From: Promethearchaeia archaeon
Lineage (GTDB): Archaea > Asgardarchaeota > Lokiarchaeia > Sigyniarchaeales > SOKP01
Direction: 5' to 3'
Assembly: GCA_029856085.1 (NCBI GenBank)
Contig: JAHQWI010000109.1
Coordinates: 1-33,656 of the forward strand
DNA: 33,656 nt
Shown here: piece by piece, positions 1-7,155 of the stretch
Position numbering within the stretch: position 1 is the stretch's first letter
Layout of the letters: each line of letters opens with the position of its first letter
The notes under the pieces: generated by a model
What the model saw: the letters and a program-made list of their open reading frames with translations, nothing else
The model's database searches: none
What the model was told of the DNA's origin: nothing
Position numbers and translations under genes: made by a program

Positions 1-2916
1 ATTTGCAATACTGTTTCCTAAAGGAGAACCAAGTCTTAATTCAAGCTTTGCCCCACCAACAGGTTCGGCATCCCCAAAACTTAATACTGTGAACTCAACG
101 GTAGTTAATTCGGTTTGAACTGGAATTGTAGCATTTGTAGTACTTATATCTCCTGAAGCAAGGGAAATAATATTATCATAATAGTCAATATTTTGATAAA
201 ATACGGTATAGTTATACTCATATGGCGTAGTCTTCACCCAATAAAAGGATGTCTTTCCATCAGTGTCAATAGTACAATTTTGAAGTGGATCTGAACTATT
301 TCCAACTACTATCCAACCAGATTCAACGGGTAATCCATCAGCATCTATTACACTAAAATAATTCATACCCACATTACATTTGATATCGATTTCTTGAAAT
401 CCTTTATCTATTAGGATTGATTGAGATGTAGAATTCACAATTTCTGTGATTTGACCAATATCGGAAGTAATAGATGCTGTAAAATTGTATTCACCTTGAG
501 AAATGTTTGTAAAAATTACACTCCCGTTAGAATTAGTGATATCGCTTGTTATTAATTGGGTATTTTGATACATCGATATATTTACATTTGGTATTGGATT
601 GCCATCTACATCAATAGCATTAATCTGTGCTTCAAGAGACGCAACTTCTTTAGCAGACTGCTCCACTCCTACAGAGTAGAAGGAACTCGGATCATATTGA
701 TTATTAAATTCAGTAATGATCCACCCATCTGATCGAGCAATAGTGGAGACGCGAGCTTCATCTATTAATCCTTCAAAATTATCCCCCCCATCAGCTTTTT
801 CAGCAATACGGAAATTGTAGGGAGGATCATATTGTGATGGTGGAATTCCAGTTGTGTCTTCACCAACTATTGAACCATTGAGAAAGAATTTTGCATAATC
901 ACTTGGTTTATAGACGGCTACAGCATGATACCAATTTCCCAAAGATATCACCGGGCGTCCTACTTGTTGCCAAATTACTCCATCTGCAGAATAGCGAAAC
1001 TCAATCCAAGCAGTGGTTGCATCACGAGTATCAAAACTAATATCCCATCCACGATTTCCTGCTCCATCTGATTTACAAATTAGATATTCTTCCGTAATAG
1101 TACCTGTCGCCTTAAACCAAGCTTGAAAAGTTATTTCTCCTGTTATTTGCAGTTCTGGGGGATTTGAAAAATCAATATGATCATCAACTCCATCAAAATC
1201 TAAGGCACCCCCAATCATCCCAGAAACTTGGTCTGAAGTAGCCATAAAGCCAGAAGAAGAACCGTCGCTAGGATTTGTGGTACTATCTTTCATTTGTGGA
1301 GCAACTTCCGATGGATCCTCATTTAAATGCCAAATTCCTACATACCCGGAATCCCAAACATCAGAGGGATTCTGTCGTGAATCCATAGTCGAATTACTAT
1401 AATACATAGTTATGTTAGTATCGACTATTGTTGATAAATAGGGAATACGTACCCACGTTACCAATTCAGCTTGTGTACTACTATAAGTCTGATTAAATGA
1501 TTCAATCTGATGATCTACCCATTTCCCGTTAACAGAAAATGCAATATCATTCCCATTGACATTATGAACGTCATCATGTAAATCCTCATCAAGAATAGAG
1601 ATCAAAACTGGAAAATTAACATGACTTCCTGTTCCAGAAACCATTGTATGATCAATTGTTAGAATTTTATAATAATTAAAATAATCTGCGTTTGGTGGAT
1701 CTATAGATACTTGTCCTTCGACTCCAATTGAGTAAAATGCATCTGGATCGTTTTGATTATTATATTCTGTTCGCAACCAATTGTTTGATCTTACAACCGA
1801 GGATATTCTAACTTCATCTACTATCGCATCAAGTGGTCTAGCTCCTGTAGGACTATTTCCAATAGTTATTGGCCAACTATTTATACGTAATGAACCTGAC
1901 TTCCATGCATCAGTAGGTCCAACGGGATTTCCATTTAATACAAAACGAATATTTAATCCATCATATACTAATGTTGTTAAGTACCATGTGTTAATTGAAA
2001 GATCACCTGATGTTGCAACTGGTGTGATCGTGGTTCCAGAGCTATCACTAGTTCCTGTTTTAATTCTCCCTCTTAATCTATTTGGAGAAGTATTTGTTCC
2101 AAGCATCCAAACATGAGATTCTGTACTATCACTAGTACCTGAGTTTTTCGATAAAATACGAGCATCACCAACGGAAAATGATTCAAACCTTACCCATGAT
2201 TGAATAGTGATTTGTGTTCCAGACACGCTCCAAGTTCCTATATTTATATTATCTGTATTATCAAAAAGTTCAAAATCTTGCCCATCACCAACTTTTCCTG
2301 TAGCATCTACCGATCCTGTATTCGTTCCGTCTCTATTATTTACTGTTGAATCTAAGAAGTCATCGTGTAAATGATAAACTCCTTCATAATCATTATCCCA
2401 TACGCCACTTGGATTTTCCTGTGAACTCATTGTAGAATTACTATAATACATACGAATAATTGTATCTTGAGACGTTGAGAGATGTGAAATCTGAACCCAG
2501 ACAATCAATTGGGCATGTGTAGCACTATATGTTTGGTCAAAGAGTTCAATTTCATGATCTAACCATTCTGTACTGGTAGCAAACGCGATATCATCTCCAT
2601 CAGGTTGTACATCATATCGTAAATCTGTATCTAAAATAGAAATTAGCACTGGAAAATCATTATGGTTTCCAGTTCCCGCGACTTTAGTATTGTCAATTGT
2701 TATATTTTTATAGTAAGTGAAAAATTGAGCATTAGGGGGTCCATTAGATGCCGTAAGAATACGGTTTTCCTCATTGGAATCCTTTTCGTTGAAGTTTTCA
2801 CCTTTTTCTAGAAATCCAAGTAATGATGAATTGATTATTATCGGAATAATCAAAATAAAAATTAGTATACTAAGAGATTTCATCCGAATTTTTGATCTTT
2901 TTCTGTTAAATCTCAT
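1..2916 (-). CDS. Secreted DUF2341/LamG surface protein (C-terminus outside window)
   Basis: The minus strand is open without a stop from an ATG at 2916 down to base 1, giving 972 codons with the C-terminus beyond the window. Residues 1-12 are basic and 13-34 hydrophobic, which fits a signal peptide or N-terminal anchor. Two tandem units follow: a DUF2341-like block (about 66-180) with a LamG/concanavalin-like block (about 180-400), then the same pair at 411-530 and 530-752. Both DUF2341 copies share the phrases FPVLISILD and MYYSNSTM, and both LamG copies end in an Asp-Glu-x-Arg-[IV]-Ser strand. From 757 on there are at least two beta-rich Ig-like/carboxypeptidase-regulatory-like repeats. 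The mature protein is therefore predicted to be extracellular, rich in N-x-S/T sequons and probably carbohydrate-binding or adhesive. The domain names rest on remembered family patterns; the open frame is read directly. Confidence 0.85.
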   Translation of the reverse strand, partial: MRFNRKRSKIRMKSLSILIFILIIPIIINSSLLGFLEKGENFNEKDSNEENRILTASNGPPNAQFFTYYKNITIDNTKVAGTGNHNDFPVLISILDTDLRYDVQPDGDDIAFATSTEWLDHEIELFDQTYSATHAQLIVWVQISHLSTSQDTIIRMYYSNSTMSSQENPSGVWDNDYEGVYHLHDDFLDSTVNNRDGTNTGSVDATGKVGDGQDFELFDNTDNINIGTWSVSGTQITIQSWVRFESFSVGDARILSKNSGTSDSTESHVWMLGTNTSPNRLRGRIKTGTSDSSGTTITPVATSGDLSINTWYLTTLVYDGLNIRFVLNGNPVGPTDAWKSGSLRINSWPITIGNSPTGARPLDAIVDEVRISSVVRSNNWLRTEYNNQNDPDAFYSIGVEGQVSIDPPNADYFNYYKILTIDHTMVSGTGSHVNFPVLISILDEDLHDDVHNVNGNDIAFSVNGKWVDHQIESFNQTYSSTQAELVTWVRIPYLSTIVDTNITMYYSNSTMDSRQNPSDVWDSGYVGIWHLNEDPSEVAPQMKDSTTNPSDGSSSGFMATSDQVSGMIGGALDFDGVDDHIDFSNPPELQITGEITFQAWFKATGTITEEYLICKSDGAGNRGWDISFDTRDATTAWIEFRYSADGVIWQQVGRPVISLGNWYHAVAVYKPSDYAKFFLNGSIVGEDTTGIPPSQYDPPYNFRIAEKADGGDNFEGLIDEARVSTIARSDGWIITEFNNQYDPSSFYSVGVEQSAKEVASLEAQINAIDVDGNPIPNVNISMYQNTQLITSDITNSNGSVIFTNISQGEYNFTASITSDIGQITEIVNSTSQSILIDKGFQEIDIKCNVGMNYFSVIDADGLPVESGWIVVGNSSDPLQNCTIDTDGKTSFYWVKTTPYEYNYTVFYQNIDYYDNIISLASGDISTTNATIPVQTELTTVEFTVLSFGDAEPVGGAKLELRLGSPLGNSIAN

Positions 2917-2942
2917 CTTAATATCTTTTTCTCCAGATTTTT

Positions 2943-2950
2943 TTTATATA
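2943..2950 (-). promoter_or_regulatory. TATA-box-like element of the surface protein gene
   Basis: The minus strand reads TATATAAA here, followed by an A-run. It is centred about 30 bp upstream of the ATG at 2916, so a transcript starting about 26 bp downstream would have almost no leader. The call rests on sequence pattern and distance only. Confidence 0.4.
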
Positions 2951-3165
2951 TGGTATAAAAAATTAATTATAAATTAAGGTAATAATATAGGTATATATTT
3001 TTTTGCAGAATATTAAACATCTTAATATTCCTATATTATTTGAGAAATTCTATAATAAAATATTAGAAGAACTTTTTTAAAAAGAGATAGTTAAATTAAA
3101 ATACATAAAACTGATAAAATTATTATCACTTAAAAAATTACACTCAATTATTAAGGTGAATCATT

Positions 3166-4137
3166 ATTCTGAATTCATTAGGGGCTCGTTTACAAAAATT
3201 ATTGGAAAATTATATGCAAAGTATCGATGGGGTATTAGCTGTTACAATCTGTGATAGAGAAGGTTTGGTAATAACATCAGAAAGCAAAGAAGGTACGGAA
3301 GATGAGTCTGTAATGGGTGCTATTGCTGCTGCTGTAGATAGTTATATTGACAGAATTAAGCGTGAATTTAGTAGTGAAACAACGTTCTTTAATATTACCA
3401 CGATTAGTAATAAGAAATTCGCCTACTGTTCAAAAGGTTTACAGTCAATATTATTAACGATTTCGGATCTTACAACCTCTGATACTCAATTACGTGTTTA
3501 CTCAGAACATATAGCTAGTAAAGTTGAGTTATTATTGGAAGGAAACGAGAATGTCTCTCTTGAAGTTCCCGCAATTGTTAAAATATTATCAAAAACTAAA
3601 GACGGAAAAATCCCATCAGGCAATTTTTCAACGAAATTAATTTTATTAGGGAATTATAAGGTTGGTAAAACCTCTTTAATAACAAGGTTTGTAAAGAATC
3701 TCTTTCAAGAGAGTTATCATTCTACAATTGGGGTTGAGATTTCACAAAAAGACATGGAACTTGGTGAAAATACAGTCATCAATTTTGCGATATGGGATAT
3801 TGGTGGTCAAATAACACAGATGGCACCATATAGAAGAAGATTCTATGAGGGTGCTCACTCTGCTTTTATAGTATTAGATAGAACTCGCTCAGATAATCTC
3901 AAAAGTGTTGAACTTTGGCATAAAGAAATCATGAAATACGTGGGGAAGGAAATAAATACAATATTAGTGGGAAATAAATCTGATTTATCAGAAAACATCA
4001 TTATAAGTGAGGAGGAAATCAAAAGAGTTGCAGAGGAAAAGGGATTTCATTATATCCTCACTAGCGCAAAAACGGGTGAAAATGTGCATGATGCTTTCTT
4101 ATATATTGCATATCAATTTTTAGAATCTAAATCTTAA
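3166..4137 (+). CDS. Roadblock/LC7 domain fused to Ras/Rab-like small GTPase
   Basis: The N-terminal ~110 residues are a Roadblock/LC7 (profilin-fold) domain with the typical 'DGVLAV..DREGLVI' start. A Ras-superfamily GTPase follows. Counted from the TTG codon at 3202, the P-loop GNYKVGKT is at 150-157, switch I Thr is T175, the WDIGGQ G3 box ends at Gln203, NKSD is at 258-261 and SAK at 288-290. All G-box residues are intact, so GTP binding and hydrolysis are expected. Start choice: TTG 3202 is the first conventional start, but the family-like segment LGARLQKLLENY continues upstream in frame. An AGGTGA ribosome site at 3154-3159 lies 6 nt before an ATT at 3166, so I extend the gene to that ATT. 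Roadblock and small GTPases are hallmark Asgard proteins. The fusion puts a regulator-type platform on the same chain as its switch. The gene is monocistronic, and its neighbours do not inform its role. Confidence 0.9.
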   Translation: MLNSLGARLQKLLENYMQSIDGVLAVTICDREGLVITSESKEGTEDESVMGAIAAAVDSYIDRIKREFSSETTFFNITTISNKKFAYCSKGLQSILLTISDLTTSDTQLRVYSEHIASKVELLLEGNENVSLEVPAIVKILSKTKDGKIPSGNFSTKLILLGNYKVGKTSLITRFVKNLFQESYHSTIGVEISQKDMELGENTVINFAIWDIGGQITQMAPYRRRFYEGAHSAFIVLDRTRSDNLKSVELWHKEIMKYVGKEINTILVGNKSDLSENIIISEEEIKRVAEEKGFHYILTSAKTGENVHDAFLYIAYQFLESKS

Positions 4138-4147
4138 TTAATAAAGA

Positions 4148-4163
4148 TTTAGAAATTTCTAAA
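4148..4163. terminator. 16-bp perfect palindrome between convergent genes
   Basis: TTTAGAAATTTCTAAA is perfectly self-complementary. It begins 10 bp after the GTPase-fusion stop codon and is followed by A-rich and then T-rich sequence, in the 74-bp gap between convergent genes. It may be a transcript 3'-end hairpin or a dyad protein site. An 8-bp stem with no real loop makes the terminator reading weak. Confidence 0.3.
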
Positions 4164-4211
4164 AAAGAATATCTAATTAGATAAAAATTAAATTGTTTTT
4201 TAAACCCAATT

Positions 4212-5273
4212 TTAATCATACTTGAATTTCTCATGGTTAAGAATAAATTTATTCCTATTTTCGCTATAACTTTTTATAGAATATAATAATATATCTATTT
4301 CTTGTTTTGTAATTACAGGAAATTTATAGTGTATAGCATTATATTTAACGTCTTTAACTCCATTCTTATATCTTCTAATAAATTCAAGATGTTTGCTCAT
4401 CCTAATATAATTAATATCATTATTCAATTGCTTAAGTTTTCTTAAATTTCGTTTAAATATCTCCATAAATTCAGAGTTGATTTCATACCCAATTGAATTT
4501 CTTGTCGAAATCATCGCAGCTAATGAGGTTGTTCCAGTACCCCAAAATGGATCTAACACGATATCTTCGTATATTGAAAACATATTAATCAAACGATATG
4601 GCAATTCTAATGGAAATGCAGCTGATCGCTCCCTTAATTTCTTTTTATTATTATTACTCTTATTTAAATTCTGAGAAGTCCCTTTTATATCCTCCCATAC
4701 ATCTGAAAACCATTTATTCCTTTCCTCCCAAAAAAAAGCACTATTATATCTATTTTCCGATTTCGGGATTAGTTCTCGTTTAAAATCTCCTTTCCTAAAA
4801 ATTAAAATATATTCATGTTCAAGAGTAACATAGGCATTTGGAGGTAACATCCCAGAGCCTAAGAATTTATTAGGGCTATTTGTTGGTTTTCTCCATAAAA
4901 TACAAGGTAATTCAATAAAATCATTATTTAGGAAAAAATTAGATATTTTAACATGATTAGGAAATAATTGAAAATTTTTTCCAATTCTTCTTGTAGCATC
5001 TCCAATATTTACACAAGCTATTCCACTTGGTTTTAATACTCGTGATACTTCATTCCACACTTTATTTAACTCTTCATGCATCAAATTGAATGCTGTTTTA
5101 CCATCAACTGCTTCTAGGGCTTCTTTAATCTCAACATTTAAAGAAGAAAATAAAGAATCCCACATCTCAATCATGGGATATGGGGGTGATGTAACCATTA
5201 GGTTAACCGAATCGGACTCTAATTCACACATTTCAGATGAATCTCTAAAATATACCTTGTGAATCGTTTCCAT
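4212..5273 (-). CDS. Orphan DNA methyltransferase, N4-cytosine type
   Basis: This is an AdoMet-dependent DNA methyltransferase with the beta-class order: the catalytic motif comes first and the AdoMet-binding motif last. Catalytic motif IV is TSPPY at residues 28-32; an S-P-P-Y signature is typical of N4-cytosine methylases, whereas N6-adenine enzymes usually carry D/N-P-P-Y. The AdoMet loop is DPFWGTGTTS at 241-250, and IGYEI at 261-265 supplies the following acidic strand. FPLELPYRLI at 220-229 is the family's motif X-like helix. The central section (about 100-215), with an Asn/Lys-rich stretch near 203-213, probably carries target recognition. No restriction endonuclease or specificity subunit is adjacent: the neighbours are a GTPase fusion and a phosphodiesterase. 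An epigenetic or solitary role is therefore more likely than a complete restriction-modification system. The recognition sequence cannot be read from the gene. Confidence 0.85.
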   Translation of the reverse strand: METIHKVYFRDSSEMCELESDSVNLMVTSPPYPMIEMWDSLFSSLNVEIKEALEAVDGKTAFNLMHEELNKVWNEVSRVLKPSGIACVNIGDATRRIGKNFQLFPNHVKISNFFLNNDFIELPCILWRKPTNSPNKFLGSGMLPPNAYVTLEHEYILIFRKGDFKRELIPKSENRYNSAFFWEERNKWFSDVWEDIKGTSQNLNKSNNNKKKLRERSAAFPLELPYRLINMFSIYEDIVLDPFWGTGTTSLAAMISTRNSIGYEINSEFMEIFKRNLRKLKQLNNDINYIRMSKHLEFIRRYKNGVKDVKYNAIHYKFPVITKQEIDILLYSIKSYSENRNKFILNHEKFKYD

Positions 5274-5362
5274 TATCAGTTTCCTAGTTTCTTCGTTGAC
5301 ATTTAATGTATATGAATATTTTTTTAAAATTCAAATACTTTACATCAATATACTAATCAAAA

Positions 5363-5371
5363 TTTATATAA
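5363..5371 (+). promoter_or_regulatory. TATA box, probable leaderless promoter
   Basis: TTTATATAA is centred about 29 bp upstream of the ATG at 5396, with a purine-rich BRE-like stretch just before it. This is the spacing expected when transcription begins at or very near the start codon. No Shine-Dalgarno sequence precedes this ATG, consistent with a leaderless mRNA. Confidence 0.55.
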
Positions 5372-5395
5372 ATTATTATCAAATAATAGATAATT

Positions 5396-6928
5396 ATGAG
5401 CCGAAGTGCTAAGGTTAACCAAGTTATCTTAATTATTCTTGATGATGTACGGGCTGAACATTTATTCAAATGGGTGAAGGAAGGGAAACTCCCAAACATT
5501 GCTCAACTCGCTGATAATGGTGTTTCATGTCAAAATACTGTTACGTCATTTCCTAGTGTTACTTTACCTTGTTATGCAGACATTATAACTGGTTCTAATT
5601 CTGGATTTTTTCCCAAAGAAGGAAGTGGGGTCCCTAATTATCATTGGATAGATCGTACAGTTCCTCCCTCAGAAAAAAAGAAACCTCCTTTTATTCGCAA
5701 TTACAGTGAGCGACGAGATGTATTAAAAATAAACAAAGATATTGGTAAGCATGTTAAAACAATATTTGAACAAGCAGGAGATGGGAATTTTTTAAGCGCA
5801 ACCAGCTTTTTATATAGAGGTTCCACTTTCACCACTTCAAAAGAATTTAAACCAGAATTGATACTAAAAAGAATAGAAGATATTTATAAAAATCCTAAAG
5901 AAATTTTTTCTGATAACGAGGTTCCAAAAGTTTCAGTGGGATATATCCCTCATACTGACGAACTTATGCATGAAAAAGGATTTGATCATCCTGACTATAT
6001 TAATTTGGTATTTAGATGTGATAAGTTTATAGGCTCATTAATCAAAACACTTAAGGATACGGGATTTTATGAAAGTACTGCGATAGCTATTACTTCTGAT
6101 CATGGAAATTATAAAGCTCTGAATCTATTTGATCTTGAGCCTTTCTTTAAAGAAAAGGGATTAAAACCCTATAATCCCATAAATGGTTCAGGAAATTTTG
6201 ATGCTAATCTTGGAGGTGTAGGTTTTTTCAATTTTAAAGGTGATTCTTGGTTTCATCATCCCACAGTCAATCAGATGAAGGAGTATAACACAAATGAAAC
6301 AAGCACAACTAAGGTGAATTTATTTGAAATCCTTTGGGATATACCAGGAGTTGAATTAATGTATTATAAAGATGATAATAGTAACAGCGATAAGGGCCTT
6401 ATTCATCTAGAACGAAGAGATAAAAAAACTAAAAAAATCTCAAGAGGAAGAATAGAGTACTATGGGAATGGAAAACATCAGAAAACCAAATATGTATTTG
6501 ACGATGAAGATTTATTTGGATATGTGAATATTGAAAAATCAAGTTCAATTCTTGATAATAAAACTCATACTATTGACGAGTGGATTGAAGCAACTTATCA
6601 GACAAATTTTATAAATTTAGTAGATCAACTTCCACGTCATTTTAAAAACCCTCGTTCTTGTGATATAATGGTATCTAACACGGGTTTATATAGCTATAAT
6701 TATGAACATGGTCATACAAAAGGTATTTCCCTTTACTCTCATGATATTGCGAGTAGGGAATCTATGCTTGTACCATTAATCATAGGAGGATCACTTGAAA
6801 TTCCTAAACTAGAACTTTCTTACTGTAAAACTACAGATATTGTTCCCACCTTATTAGACTTATTAGGAAAAGTACCTCATTCAAGTGTAATAGGAGAATC
6901 TATATTGGATTACAAACAACAAAAATAA
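5396..6928 (+). CDS. Type I phosphodiesterase / alkaline phosphatase-superfamily hydrolase
   Basis: This enzyme is related to nucleotide pyrophosphatases/phosphodiesterases of the alkaline phosphatase superfamily, which use two metal ions and a Thr/Ser nucleophile to cleave phosphate mono- or diesters. The metal-site residues appear in order: Asp16 (ILDD), nucleophile Thr56 in FPSVTLPCY, Asp188 and His192 in HTDELMH, Asp235-His236 in SDHGN, and His440 in EHGHTKG. The set is complete, so activity is expected. There is no signal peptide or membrane segment, so it should be cytosolic. An insertion at about 245-430 between the last two metal motifs is long and may hold a substrate cap; at 510 residues the protein is larger than a minimal family member. 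It lies ~100 bp upstream of the mannosidase gene on the same strand, which hints at glycan or sugar-phosphate turnover. The substrate is unknown. Confidence 0.8.
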   Translation: MSRSAKVNQVILIILDDVRAEHLFKWVKEGKLPNIAQLADNGVSCQNTVTSFPSVTLPCYADIITGSNSGFFPKEGSGVPNYHWIDRTVPPSEKKKPPFIRNYSERRDVLKINKDIGKHVKTIFEQAGDGNFLSATSFLYRGSTFTTSKEFKPELILKRIEDIYKNPKEIFSDNEVPKVSVGYIPHTDELMHEKGFDHPDYINLVFRCDKFIGSLIKTLKDTGFYESTAIAITSDHGNYKALNLFDLEPFFKEKGLKPYNPINGSGNFDANLGGVGFFNFKGDSWFHHPTVNQMKEYNTNETSTTKVNLFEILWDIPGVELMYYKDDNSNSDKGLIHLERRDKKTKKISRGRIEYYGNGKHQKTKYVFDDEDLFGYVNIEKSSSILDNKTHTIDEWIEATYQTNFINLVDQLPRHFKNPRSCDIMVSNTGLYSYNYEHGHTKGISLYSHDIASRESMLVPLIIGGSLEIPKLELSYCKTTDIVPTLLDLLGKVPHSSVIGESILDYKQQK

Positions 6929-6949
6929 TTACTTCATTCTTTTCATATC

Positions 6950-6988
6950 ATTACTTTGGTATATCCAATTAATTTTTATTAAAGTAAT
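6950..6988 (+). terminator. Inverted repeat after the phosphodiesterase gene
   Basis: ATTACTTT (6950-6957) and AAAGTAAT (6981-6988) are perfect 8-bp complements separated by 23 nt and followed by CTTTT. The repeat lies just after the stop at 6926-6928. A transcript-end hairpin is plausible, though in archaea T-rich tracts alone often suffice. Confidence 0.3.
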
Positions 6989-7032
6989 CTTTTACAAACT
7001 CAAATATGATTTTCGGATAAATACTATTTATT

Positions 7033-7155
7033 ATGAAAGCTAATAATATTATAATCGTACCTGAAACTCATTGGGACCGTGAAACTTTATACAATTGATG
7101 TATAAAGCATGATTGGTATCTCCCATTTCAAGAGTTTCGGGCTAGGCTTATAATT
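7033..7155 (+). pseudogene. Detached 5' end of the GH38 mannosidase gene
   Basis: In the same frame as the mannosidase ORF, an ATG at 7033 begins a typical GH38 N-terminus ending in ETHWDRE (codons to 7083). GH38 enzymes continue directly as W-Y, but here ten extra codons intervene, with a TGA stop at 7096-7098. After them the reading resumes with WYLPFQEFR at 7114. The His and Asp of HWD are zinc ligands of the family. Without this segment the downstream ORF cannot build the normal active site. Either the gene is broken, or the 30 nt are removed or skipped during expression. Confidence 0.75.
7080..7112 (+). repeat. 30-nt insert with hairpin, bounded by TGA direct repeats
   Basis: TGA occurs at 7080-7082 and again at 7110-7112, exactly 30 nt apart. 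Between them CTTTATAC (7085-7092) and GTATAAAG (7100-7107) form a perfect 8-bp stem with a 7-nt loop that overlaps the in-frame TGA stop. Deleting 30 nt anywhere within the TGA repeat restores an open GH38 reading frame as HWDRDWY; deleting 7084-7113 restores the exact family motif HWDREWY. The element is too short for a known insertion sequence. Confidence 0.6.

Noticed and set aside
1781-2116. Plus-strand 111-codon open frame
   Set aside because: It lies antisense within the long, domain-bearing minus-strand frame and has no family-like sequence.
2774-2977. Plus-strand 67-codon hydrophobic frame
   Set aside because: It is antisense to the signal peptide region of the surface protein; its hydrophobicity mirrors that segment.
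7080-7125. Bulge-helix-bulge intron in the mannosidase gene
   Set aside because: I tried each of the five 30-nt excision frames. The best has only three of four central pairs (one wobble) and a broken outer helix, so the archaeal splice motif is not convincingly present. I kept splicing only as one hypothesis.
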